This document shows, piece after piece, positions 42,022 to 49,537 of a DNA stretch of 64,000 nucleotides. Under the pieces are notes generated by a model. That model saw nothing but the letters and a program-made list of their open reading frames with translations, did no database searches and had not been told where the DNA came from. The translations under genes and the position numbers were made by a program. Source of the DNA: Verrucomicrobiaceae bacterium (GTDB lineage Bacteria; Verrucomicrobiota; Verrucomicrobiia; Verrucomicrobiales; Verrucomicrobiaceae). The stretch covers positions 744,001-808,000 of the forward strand of contig JADJPW010000002.1 in NCBI GenBank assembly GCA_016713035.1, given 5' to 3'. How positions within the stretch are numbered: position 1 is the stretch's first letter; every line of letters begins with the position of its first letter.

Positions 42022-43770
42022 TCAAGGTGCCGGCGAAACCTTTAGCCGCATGAACATTCTTGCGTTGCCTGCCACAGGAACACTGAAGATGTGTTGTGGT
42101 GGGACTCCCGTATCGGTTACTGGCTGCCAGCTTGAAGGTGACAAGGATGTGCTCCATTCAGCACCATAGGTGATGCCGTTAACTTGTGCCGGATGGTTGA
42201 AACTTACACCGAAATTGCCGCTACTTAGGGCAGGTTGGGGGAGCTGCCCGGCTGTATTTTGAGTCGGGTTCAATCCGAAGGAGTACTCCAACAGATTTGG
42301 TATGCCATCGTGATCAAAGTCTGCATCATCTGCGCCGGGGCCGCTGTTTGCGGAACTGGCGAAGTATGCCTGCCGCCAGTTGGCGATCGGTAACAACATG
42401 ATGCCGCTGAGGTTGATGGAATAAGGATTCTCGTTTCCGTCATTGTTTGAAATGGTGAGCTGCGCTGCTTTTTGGCCGCTGCTATTGGGTGTGAAGTCCA
42501 CGGTTACAGTGGCGGAGTCACCTGCCACGATCAGGGCTGGCGGCTGCGTCCCGATACTAAACAGTGCAGCATCGGCGCCACTCAAAACCACTCTGGGCGT
42601 TCCGGTTAGAAGCAGATCATCGGTGCCGTTGTTTTTGATGACCAAAGAGATACTTAAAGTGGTGCTTTCTGCCACGCCGCCAAAATCAAGGATGCCACCG
42701 CTGGCGAGCTCAATCAATGGCGCTTGGAAAAGTGCAATTTCGGGTTCGGCATTCTCTGCCCCGACGATCGAGTTGGCCGCAGACACGACCCCAGACCACG
42801 GCAGCGGCGGCAATTGAACCGGTGTTGCTGCGCCAGCCCCGTAGCACCAATTTGGACTTAGCAGGTGGATGGCCGACGGACTGCCTTGTAGCGCAAGGCC
42901 ACCGCTTCCAATTTGATCATTCGAGTGTGAACCCACTATGGAATTCGTCGCAGAAACGACGCCTCCAAATGGAGCGAAATACCCAGGGAAGCCGCCCATC
43001 GTTACTGCTCCCGCATTCGTAGCCGTTCGATGGTCCCACATTGGGCTATGAACCAAAAAACCTTCCAAACCTCCATCACTAATAAGAGTAACCCCACCAC
43101 TGCCCACTTGATCATTGGCCGAGGAGCCTACCAGCGAGTTCGTGGCAGAAACGACGCCTCCAAATGGGCCGAAGTAGCCGGGATTTCCGCCCATCGTCAC
43201 CGCCCCCGCATCCGTAGCGGTTCCATTGTCCCATTGAGGACTACGTACCACAAAGCCCGCTGAAGCCCCGCTGCCAAACAAGGTAATGCCACCACTGCCC
43301 ACTTGATCATTGGCCGAGGAGCCTACCAGCGAGTTCGTGGCAGAAACGACGCCTCCAAATGGGCCGAAGTAGCCGGGATTTCCGCCCATCGTCACCGCTC
43401 CCGCATCCGTGGCGGTTCCATTGTCCCATTGAGGGCTTCGTACTACAAAGCCCGCTGAAGCCCCGCTGCCAAACAAGGTAATGCCACCACTGCCCACTTG
43501 ATCATTGGCCGTGCTGCCATTCAGCGTACCGAGCAGAGCTCCTGTCCCCCCTTCGTGGTAAAACACAGCCCCGACATCAGCTATGGTCGTGGGACCGGGT
43601 AAGTCATAACTGGGGTCAACAACGAGGTAATCTCCACTCTCCAAATAAATAGTCTCAGTCGCCTCCAAGCGTATTGCGTCCATGCAGATTGAGAGCAGGG
43701 CCAAGAAAGGCATAAACCCTTTCAAAGACGGAAGGCTCGTGATCGAATACTTTGGTGGCACTGCATACAT
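42022..43770 (-). CDS. Secreted repeat protein with choice-of-anchor D domain
   Basis: A 582-residue exported protein (hydrophobic MPFLALLSICMDAIRLEA near the N-terminus; several in-frame ATG codons make the start uncertain). Residues ~88-290 are tandem 65-residue repeats (GSGGITLFGSGASAGFVV, GAVTMGGNPGYFGPFGGVVS, NSLVGSSANDQ), two of them almost identical at protein and DNA level. A choice-of-anchor D / HYDIN-like immunoglobulin domain follows (IELASGGILDFGGVAESTTLSI to NPYSINLSGIML), then a calcium-binding DADFDHDGIPNLLEYSFGLNP segment and a C-terminal beta domain typical of verrucomicrobial surface proteins. It is probably a surface or secreted adhesin-like protein; no ligand can be named. 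Confidence 0.7.
   Translation of the reverse strand: MYAVPPKYSITSLPSLKGFMPFLALLSICMDAIRLEATETIYLESGDYLVVDPSYDLPGPTTIADVGAVFYHEGGTGALLGTLNGSTANDQVGSGGITLFGSGASAGFVVRSPQWDNGTATDAGAVTMGGNPGYFGPFGGVVSATNSLVGSSANDQVGSGGITLFGSGASAGFVVRSPQWDNGTATDAGAVTMGGNPGYFGPFGGVVSATNSLVGSSANDQVGSGGVTLISDGGLEGFLVHSPMWDHRTATNAGAVTMGGFPGYFAPFGGVVSATNSIVGSHSNDQIGSGGLALQGSPSAIHLLSPNWCYGAGAATPVQLPPLPWSGVVSAANSIVGAENAEPEIALFQAPLIELASGGILDFGGVAESTTLSISLVIKNNGTDDLLLTGTPRVVLSGADAALFSIGTQPPALIVAGDSATVTVDFTPNSSGQKAAQLTISNNDGNENPYSINLSGIMLLPIANWRQAYFASSANSGPGADDADFDHDGIPNLLEYSFGLNPTQNTAGQLPQPALSSGNFGVSFNHPAQVNGITYGAEWSTSLSPSSWQPVTDTGVPPQHIFSVPVAGNARMFMRLKVSPAP
42925..43509 (-). repeat. 195-bp tandem coding repeats
   Basis: Three units of 195 bases: 43315-43509, 43120-43314 and 42925-43119, plus a shorter, degenerate fourth ahead of the Ig-like domain. 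The first two are nearly identical in DNA, implying recent duplication or gene conversion; the third is clearly diverged. Copy number is expected to vary between strains and to be prone to collapse in assembly. Confidence 0.9.
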
Positions 43771-44280
43771 GAGGAAATCCTAAGAGTTTCCGCTTTTTCT
43801 GTCGAGAAAAAAGCAATCAGGAGGTCACGATAAGGTGAGAGCAGAGTGGGAGGTCGTGATTAAGGAAAAAGCGAGGCAGATGCACGCGGAGTGTGAGGAA
43901 GGCGAATTAGCGTGTTAGTGAGGGTATAATCCGCTGACCGGGTTGTTTTGGTCGCCGGGTAAGGTTAGACCGTTTCTAGTGAAGTCTGTCCGATTCCCGG
44001 CGGCGGGGCAATCTCATTGGCGGCGTCATTCGCTCGTAAGCTATTGGTTCAATGCCCCCACCCTCTTTCCTTGCCACTGAGGCTGCCGCGCTTGTCTTTC
44101 CTTTCAAATATTCATTTTGAGAATCGGACTATTGGGGGGCTTCTTCGTGCCCACCTGCATTTTTGGACAAAAATAGGCGCAGTGTAGCCTTGGGTGATGC
44201 CAGGATGGATAAGGCATCTTTCGTTATCTGATTTGTGTGTGGCTATGGGGGCGAGTGGCCCTCGTGAGGCTTTGAGAGAG
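43771..44280. other. Gene-free stretch of about 510 bases
   Basis: No coding frame, tRNA or terminator is supported. Near 43803 a GCTTTTTCTGTCGAGAAAAAAGC inverted repeat lies just upstream of the surface-protein gene and could be part of its control region. The middle (43900-44050) has mixed composition without clear motifs; the right end lies against the DUF2959 gene's stop. Confidence 0.5.
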
Positions 44281-44916
44281 CTATTTCATCGTGGCGATGA
44301 AGCGGTCGGCCTCAGCGATGGAGTGGTTCATTTGCTCGAGGAGGCGCTGGATATTGGCTTGGATGTTGTCGGCGGTGCCGCGTAGGCTGCCGATGGCGGC
44401 GGCGTTGAGGTTGTGCTTCAGGTAGAGCACTTGATCGCGGAATTGGCGTAGGACGGGCTCCATGCTGGATTCGGCGGCGTGGAGGGTGTCGGAGAGCTGG
44501 TCAAAGCGGTAGCGGGTGTCTTCGAGGCGGCGGCGGCTGTCGCTGGCGAGGGAGGCGTTTTGGTATTCGCGTGTTTCACGCTCCCACTCGCGGAAGAGGT
44601 CGCGGGCGACTTGATCGACCTCGCGCACTTCCTCGCGGACTCGTTGGGCTTGGGCCTCGCAGTCGTCGTATTCGGTTTTGAATTTGTTGTAGGCGTTTTC
44701 GAGGTTGCCACCGTGGAAGCCGCTGAGCTTTTTGAGCTGAGTCATGGCGTCCTGGAATTCCTCACCGGCGTCTTTTTGCTCGCCACGGGCGGCTTTGACG
44801 GCACTGACGAGGAGGTCACGCTTTTCCCAGCCGAGTTTTTCCCAGGCGGCGTAGTAAACGGTGTTGCAGGCAGTGAGGGCGAGGAGGGAAAGAGCGAGGA
44901 TGGGGCGCAGTTTCAT
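44281..44916 (-). CDS. DUF2959 lipoprotein
   Basis: A 211-residue predicted lipoprotein. The signal ends in a lipobox (LLALTAC, Cys ~16), and the mature part is nearly all helix with long coiled-coil stretches (EDTRYRFDQLSDTLHAAESSM, EMNHSIAEADRFI). The start NTVYYAAWEKLGWEKRDLLVSAVKAARGEQKDAGEEF matches DUF2959, a family of unknown function found in Gram-negative envelopes. It is followed on the same strand by, and may be co-transcribed after, the glutaredoxin-like, trmL and gtrA genes. Confidence 0.85.
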   Translation of the reverse strand: MKLRPILALSLLALTACNTVYYAAWEKLGWEKRDLLVSAVKAARGEQKDAGEEFQDAMTQLKKLSGFHGGNLENAYNKFKTEYDDCEAQAQRVREEVREVDQVARDLFREWERETREYQNASLASDSRRRLEDTRYRFDQLSDTLHAAESSMEPVLRQFRDQVLYLKHNLNAAAIGSLRGTADNIQANIQRLLEQMNHSIAEADRFIATMK

Positions 44917-44958
44917 GGGCTGGGAGGGTGATTTTGGAAAAGGAGGAGCGGCGGTCAG

Positions 44959-45321
44959 TTAGGCGACGAATTTGACGCTGGCACCGGGGAGGATGCCTGC
45001 GGCCATGGCGGCGTGTTGGGCGTCTGTGCAGGAGGAGTTGGTGGGGGCATCTGCTTCTGCTTCGGAGGGGGTGATGAGGCCGTTTTGGATCATCCAGGAC
45101 TCGACTTCTGCTCCGCTGATGTCTGGGAGCATGGTGCCATTGATCTCGACGCAGGGGGAGAGGGGTTGGCCGCTTTTTTGCTCCATTTCCCAGCGAAAGG
45201 CTGGGTTTTTGATGATGTCTTTTTCTTCGTAGCTGAGGCCGTATTTGCGGAAGATGGCGCGGACGCCTTCGCTCCAGCCACAGTAGGTTTTGACGTAGGC
45301 GGTGATTTGGGGGGCTGACAT
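44959..45321 (-). CDS. Monothiol glutaredoxin-like protein
   Basis: A 120-residue thioredoxin-fold protein. ITAYVKTYCGWSEGVRAIF carries a Cys-Gly-Trp-Ser active site, so it lacks the resolving second cysteine of dithiol glutaredoxins, and LSPCVEING provides the cis-Pro loop. The C-terminal tail (about 35 residues, with a further CTD) is longer than in small glutaredoxins. Monothiol members often handle iron-sulfur clusters, whereas this active site differs from the CGFS class; glutathione-linked or other thiol transfer is equally possible. The start ATG 45321 is preferred over an upstream in-frame ATG. Confidence 0.75.
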   Translation of the reverse strand: MSAPQITAYVKTYCGWSEGVRAIFRKYGLSYEEKDIIKNPAFRWEMEQKSGQPLSPCVEINGTMLPDISGAEVESWMIQNGLITPSEAEADAPTNSSCTDAQHAAMAAGILPGASVKFVA

Positions 45322-45390
45322 GGTTTTTGGAGGGGTGTGTTGGTTGTGGGGCGAGATTAACGGGCTGTGTGGTGAATGCAAACGGTGCTC

Positions 45391-45846
45391 TCACACGCGG
45401 CTGCTGCGCTGGCGCAGTGCCTCATACATGACGATGGCGGCTGCGGTGGCTAGATTGAGGCTGCGGGTGCCGCCGGGCATGGGGATGTGGAGGTGGGGGC
45501 CGGATTGGAGGATGCTGGGCGGGATGCCGCGTGTTTCTGGGCCAAAGACGAGGTAAACTTCCTGCGCGGTGAGGTCGGCGGCCCAGTAGGGCTGTGGGCC
45601 GTCACACTCGATGAAGAAAAAGGGGGCTTCGGGGCCTGCTGCGTCTCGCAGGTCTTGCCAGCTCTCCCATTGGCATACTTCGACGTCTTGCCAGTAGTCG
45701 AGGCCGGCACGGCGGAGGTGTTTGTCATCCAAGGTGAAGCCTAGCGGGCGGATGAGGTGTAGCCGGGTCTGAGTGGCGAGGCAAAGTCGGCCGATGGCAC
45801 CCGTGTTGTGCGGGATCTCTGGCTGAAAGAGCACGATATGGAGCAT
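45391..45846 (-). CDS. trmL: tRNA (cytidine/uridine-34 2'-O)-methyltransferase
   Basis: A 151-residue SPOUT-fold enzyme that 2'-O-methylates the wobble base in certain leucine tRNAs. The family core is plain: MLHIVLFQPEIPHNTGAIGRLC at the N-terminus, LVFGPETRGIP as the SAM-binding knot and GGTRSLNLATAAAIVMYEALRQ at the C-terminus. Length is exactly as expected. It lies 6 bases after gtrA on the same strand. Confidence 0.95.
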   Translation of the reverse strand: MLHIVLFQPEIPHNTGAIGRLCLATQTRLHLIRPLGFTLDDKHLRRAGLDYWQDVEVCQWESWQDLRDAAGPEAPFFFIECDGPQPYWAADLTAQEVYLVFGPETRGIPPSILQSGPHLHIPMPGGTRSLNLATAAAIVMYEALRQRSSRV

Positions 45847-45852
45847 GGCGGA

Positions 45853-46356
45853 TCAGTGTTGGAAGACGAAGAGCTTCCGGCAGATGAAATTCACGAGCAC
45901 GCTGACGATGATGAGAAGCAACTGGGCAATGAGTGGATGGAGGTCAAAAAGGTGGATCATGTAAGGCCCTGCCAGGATGCCTGCGGCGAAGGCGGCGAGG
46001 CCGATGAGTGTGAAGTAGATGAACTCCAGGATTTGATGATGGCGGCCAGGCATGAAGACCCAGCGCACATTCGACCAGTAGGCGAAGGAGTTGCCGAAGA
46101 TGAAGGCGATGGCGTTGCAGTAGAAGAGATTCCAGGCTCGTGTGTCACGGCCGAGGTCTGCGCCGAGCACTGGGAAGAACCAAGTGGCTACGAGAGCGCA
46201 GATGAGCTGATGGACGAGGAGTGCCCCGACGCCGCAGATGCCGTATTTGAGGAACTGGATGATCGGATGTGTGTCGCGTGCATGAATGCGGGCGAGGATG
46301 GTGCGCCAGTTATTCTCAGATAGGAAGCGCCGCGCATCTGCAAGTGTCTGTGTCAT
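45853..46356 (-). CDS. GtrA family membrane protein
   Basis: A 167-residue protein with four hydrophobic segments: FLKYGICGVGALLVHQLICALV, FYCNAIAFIFGNSFAYWSNVRWVF, IYFTLIGLAAFAAGILA, LLLIIVSVLVNFICRKLFVF. The FxKYGxxG start, NSFAYWSNVRWVF and the ending NFICRKLFVF are typical of GtrA, which is thought to flip or assist transfer of undecaprenyl-linked sugars. The ~30-residue hydrophilic N-terminus is normal. It probably shares a transcript with trmL. Confidence 0.88.
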   Translation of the reverse strand: MTQTLADARRFLSENNWRTILARIHARDTHPIIQFLKYGICGVGALLVHQLICALVATWFFPVLGADLGRDTRAWNLFYCNAIAFIFGNSFAYWSNVRWVFMPGRHHQILEFIYFTLIGLAAFAAGILAGPYMIHLFDLHPLIAQLLLIIVSVLVNFICRKLFVFQH

Positions 46357-46377
46357 GTGCTAGGCAAATACGGAAAC

Positions 46378-46415
46378 AAAAAAGCCTGTCCAACGAAGTC
46401 TTCGCGGGACAGGCT
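46378..46415 (-). terminator. Intrinsic terminator of the glycine-zipper lipoprotein gene
   Basis: On the minus strand AGCCTGTCC pairs with GGACAGGCT (46407-46415 with 46383-46391), with an inner CGAAG/CTTCG stem, and is followed by six T (46378-46383 read in reverse). It lies 43 bases after the stop of the glycine-zipper gene and before gtrA. Confidence 0.8.
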
Positions 46416-46457
46416 CAAATATGGGCGAGTGAAGAGCGGCTGATTTGCCGCAGTTCA

Positions 46458-46778
46458 TCAATAGGCGTGGTAGTTGCCGTAGCGGTCGTAGTAGCCCTGC
46501 TGGTTGTTTTGCTGCTGCTGCGGGTAGGTGCGGCTGCGGTCGTAGTAGCCGCCATTGTTTTGCTGGTCGCGAGAGTTGCCGAGGGCATTGCCGCCGAGAG
46601 CACCGATGGCACCGCCGATGGCAGCTCCTTCGAGGCCGCGTCCGCTCTGGGAGCCGATGATGCCGCCTACGGCAGCGCCACCGAGGCCGCCCATAACGGC
46701 ACCCGTTTGTGCGTTAGGTCCCGATGCGCAGGAGACGATGGAGAGGGAGGAGACGAGAATAAGGATGATCTTTTTCAT
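46458..46778 (-). CDS. Glycine-zipper lipoprotein
   Basis: A 106-residue lipoprotein starting at MKKIILILVSSLSIVSCASG, a signal peptide with lipobox (IVSC, Cys ~17). The body contains a glycine zipper (GAVMGGLGGAAVGGIIGSQSG, GAAIGGAIGALGG) like outer-membrane 17-kDa surface antigens, ending in a Tyr/Gln/Asn-rich tail (QQQQNNQQGYYDRYGNYHAY). Such proteins span or line the outer membrane; the specific role is unknown. The in-frame extension upstream to 46964 is not part of the protein. It ends 43 bases before an intrinsic terminator. Confidence 0.85.
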   Translation of the reverse strand: MKKIILILVSSLSIVSCASGPNAQTGAVMGGLGGAAVGGIIGSQSGRGLEGAAIGGAIGALGGNALGNSRDQQNNGGYYDRSRTYPQQQQNNQQGYYDRYGNYHAY

Positions 46779-46967
46779 GGTCGTATAGGATGGAGTGTGG
46801 GATGTCGGGGGCCTTTGTGGCACCCTTGCTTCGTCGGAAGCTAGGCAGTCTTTGTTCATACAGAAAGAGGTTTTTTTCAGCAAGTGAGGCTTCTTTTCTC
46901 CATTTGACGCCTGCTGACACGGCGCATAAACACAGCACGCGGCTGATCCCGCCGCTCCCCCCACCCC

Positions 46968-47573
46968 ATGCTCCGCGTTCCCGCTCTCCTCGCCGCCGTT
47001 CTACTTTTATCCTCCGCAGCGCTCCGCGCGGAAGTGCTGCCACTCGATCATCCCTGTGCAGAGATGGTGAAAAAATACCTCACCGCCGTGGTGGAGCAGG
47101 ACTGGAAGACCGCCGCGTCGATGCTGCTGCCAGAGACGCTCGAGCGCCGCCAGCGTGAGACGGTGTCCATCATCCAGAATGCTCCGACGATGACCGAGGA
47201 GGCTGCGCTGCTCCAAGGCTACAACGTGAAGGATTACCGTGATCTTGAAAAGCTCACCCCTCAGGAGTTTTACACCGCAGACCGTGCGGCGTGGCAGGCA
47301 CGCCTGAAGATCGCGCCGGAGACGGTGAAGCGGAAGAAGGAGACGCTGAAGGTCAGCATTCTGGGCGTGTGCAGTGAGTCGGCCAAAAACTATGTCCATG
47401 TCACGGTGCGTACATCCCAGGAGACGCTGGTGGATCGTATTGATGAGCTCTTCCTGATCTCTTTTGTGCCAAATCCGAAGAACTCGAAGTCCTGGCTGAT
47501 CTCTCCCGAAATGAAGGACCGCCCGGTCATCACGCCGCTGGCAGGCAGTGAAGCTAAAAAGGGCGACAAATAA
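46968..47573 (+). CDS. Secreted hypothetical protein
   Basis: A 201-residue protein with a signal peptide (MLRVPALLAAVLLLSSAALRA). The mature part, rich in Lys, Glu and Thr, has no motif I recognise (MVKKYLTAVVEQDWKTAASML, NYVHVTVRTSQETL); its size and helix-plus-sheet pattern loosely recall nuclear-transport-factor-2-like folds. It is divergent from the glycine-zipper gene, with 189 bases between starts, and converges with the TIM-barrel gene. Confidence 0.6.
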   Translation: MLRVPALLAAVLLLSSAALRAEVLPLDHPCAEMVKKYLTAVVEQDWKTAASMLLPETLERRQRETVSIIQNAPTMTEEAALLQGYNVKDYRDLEKLTPQEFYTADRAAWQARLKIAPETVKRKKETLKVSILGVCSESAKNYVHVTVRTSQETLVDRIDELFLISFVPNPKNSKSWLISPEMKDRPVITPLAGSEAKKGDK

Positions 47574-47589
47574 GCCCCTTGGCCGCCTC

Positions 47590-48441
47590 CTAGAGGTCGA
47601 GCACTTGATCCATGCGCCTCGCTACATCGGCGAGGTAGCTCCAATCTCCGGCCTTCACCTCGGCTGCAGCCCAGCCGGTGAATGAGATTTTGGCGAGCTC
47701 GGCACGCACGGCGGGCCAGTTGATGCTGCCTTCGCCGAGAGGTTTGTCGAATCCTTTGCGCATGCCTTCGGACATGGCCTTATCGAGATCGTATTCTTTG
47801 ACATCGAGCTTGAGGCTGCGCTTGCCCAGGACTTCCACCCAGTGCTCTGCGATGCCCCAGCGCATTTGATTACCGATGTCGAGATGCACGCCGACATGCG
47901 TGCTACCGACTTCATCAATGAAGCGGGCCATGTCGTAGGCGCTGATGAGGAAGGTGTTCCAGACATTTTCGATGAGCATTTTGATGCCCATCTTTTCCGC
48001 GTAGGGGGCGGCCTGCTTCATGCGAGCGAGGGATTCACGCCAGGTCTTGGTGATCGGTTGATCGAGTGGGTAAGCGAGGACGACGAGCATGGAGTCTCCA
48101 CCGAGCTTCTTGGTGATGTCGATCCCGGCCTCTAGGCTCTCTGCACGGCCTCCGACGGTGCCGTCGATGATGAGGCCGCTGTCACGGCTGGCCGTGGCCC
48201 ATTCGGCGGCATTTTCTAAGGTCACATGTTTAAAGAGCAAACTGGGCTCAACGCCTTCAAAGCCGCATTCACGTAGTTTTTTGAAGGCATCGGTCAAAGT
48301 CATGCCTTTGGCCGCTTTTTCAGCCATGCTCCATTTGAGTGATTTGCGGATTTTTCCGGAAAAAAGGCCCGCACGGGCTTTTGGGGCTGGAATGGCCGCC
48401 GCGACGCTGGCGGCAGTGAGGAGGAGTGAGCGGCGATTCAT
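47590..48441 (-). CDS. Sugar phosphate isomerase/epimerase family protein
   Basis: A 283-residue xylose-isomerase-like TIM barrel preceded by an export signal with twin arginines (MNRRSLLLTAASVAAAIPAPKARA), suggesting Tat export. Visible barrel motifs are KLRECGFEGVEPSLLF, KMGIKMLIENVWNTFLIS, STHVGVHLDIGNQMRWG with a metal-site Asp, and GEGSINWPAVRAELAKISFTGW. Members convert keto and aldo sugars or act on inositol derivatives; the substrate is not predictable. It converges with the hypothetical gene at 46968 and is divergent from the ThuA gene. Confidence 0.88.
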   Translation of the reverse strand: MNRRSLLLTAASVAAAIPAPKARAGLFSGKIRKSLKWSMAEKAAKGMTLTDAFKKLRECGFEGVEPSLLFKHVTLENAAEWATASRDSGLIIDGTVGGRAESLEAGIDITKKLGGDSMLVVLAYPLDQPITKTWRESLARMKQAAPYAEKMGIKMLIENVWNTFLISAYDMARFIDEVGSTHVGVHLDIGNQMRWGIAEHWVEVLGKRSLKLDVKEYDLDKAMSEGMRKGFDKPLGEGSINWPAVRAELAKISFTGWAAAEVKAGDWSYLADVARRMDQVLDL

Positions 48442-48536
48442 ACGGTGGGGTGGTGAACGCTAGCTGTGGGTGGAGTTTTCCGAGTATGAGGGCGCTTGAT
48501 TTGGGGCGTGGAGTCGGGATGCATGCTGCACCTGCC

Positions 48537-49514
48537 ATGAAAACCCTCCTATTCTGCTCCTTTGCCGCTTTTGTAGCCGCCACCTCATCGCAAGCCATCA
48601 CGCCGGATGGAAAGCACAAGCTGGTGCTGATCGCTGGCAAGCCATCTCATCCGCCTGGGATGCATGAATTCCGTGCAGGGACGATCCTGCTGGAGAAGTG
48701 CCTGCAAAGTGTGCCAAACCTAGTGGTGGACCGACATGAGATGGGCTGGGTGAAAGATGAAAAGACCTTCGCCGATGCGGATGCAGTGGTGATTTATGCA
48801 GATGGCGGTGGGAAGCATCCGGCGGTGGTGGAGGGGCATCTGGAGACGCTGCGGGGCCTCATGGCGAAGGGGGTTGGTCTTGGCTGCATGCACTACGGCG
48901 TGGAGGTGGTTCCAGACCAGGCGGGGAAGGAGTTCCAAGCGTGGCTGGGCGGGCATTACGAGAATTCATTTTCATGCAATCCGATCTGGGAGGCCAATTA
49001 TACGAGCCTGCCGCAGCACGAAGTGACGCGGGGTGTGCAGCCCTTTGCGACGAAAGACGAGTGGTACTTCCAGATGCGCTTTCGGCCCGCTTTTGGCGAT
49101 GGGATCGCTCCCGCCAAGGAGGGAGCTGAGGTTTTCGCTCCCATTTTGACTGCGTCTCCGACTGACGCGACGCGTGACGGCCCCTATGTGTATCCGAAGG
49201 GGCCGTATCCGCATATTCAGGCAGAGAAAGGGCAGGGGGAAACGATGATGTGGACCGTGGAGCGCCAGGATGGTGGTCGTGGCTTTGGCTTCACGGGCGG
49301 TCATTTTCATGAGAACTGGGGCAATGATCAGGTGCGCAAAGTGGTGCTCAATGCCCTGGTTTGGGTGACAAAGTCTGCGGTGCCCGCAAGCGGTGTCGAA
49401 TCGAAGCTCTCACCAGAGGAACTGAAGGCGAATTTGGACCCCAAACCACAGCCAAAACCGAAGTCCGCACAAATAAAGACGCCACGCGTGTTTGAACGTG
49501 TGGCGTCGAGGTAA
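48537..49514 (+). CDS. Secreted ThuA-like domain protein
   Basis: A 325-residue protein with signal peptide (MKTLLFCSFAAFVAATSSQA) followed by a glutamine-amidotransferase-like ThuA fold: HKLVLIAGKPSHPPGMHEF, DADAVVIYADGGGKHP, GVGLGCMHYGVEVV and GGRGFGFTGGHFHENWGND. ThuA-type proteins are linked to trehalose or disaccharide use and are very common in this phylum. The last ~50 residues are Pro/Lys-rich (LDPKPQPKPKSAQIK). The final codons overlap a hairpin that serves as terminator for the convergent secretin gene. The ATG at 48426 is far upstream and not supported. Confidence 0.85.
   Translation: MKTLLFCSFAAFVAATSSQAITPDGKHKLVLIAGKPSHPPGMHEFRAGTILLEKCLQSVPNLVVDRHEMGWVKDEKTFADADAVVIYADGGGKHPAVVEGHLETLRGLMAKGVGLGCMHYGVEVVPDQAGKEFQAWLGGHYENSFSCNPIWEANYTSLPQHEVTRGVQPFATKDEWYFQMRFRPAFGDGIAPAKEGAEVFAPILTASPTDATRDGPYVYPKGPYPHIQAEKGQGETMMWTVERQDGGRGFGFTGGHFHENWGNDQVRKVVLNALVWVTKSAVPASGVESKLSPEELKANLDPKPQPKPKSAQIKTPRVFERVASR
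49478..49507 (-). terminator. Terminator of the secretin gene, embedded in the ThuA coding end
   Basis: GACGCCACGCGT (49478-49489) pairs with ACGTGTGGCGTC (49496-49507) with one G-U. Read on the minus strand the stem is followed by TTTATTTG, so it fits termination of the secretin transcript, whose stop codon lies 31 bases before. The element is inside the last codons of the ThuA gene. Confidence 0.65.
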
Positions 49515-49537
49515 GAATGCTCTGTGGGCACCACCAA

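Noticed and set aside
43900..44100. tRNA gene or riboswitch in the 510-base gap
   Set aside because: GTCCGATTCCCGGCGGC recalls a T-arm, but no acceptor or anticodon stem can be paired around it.
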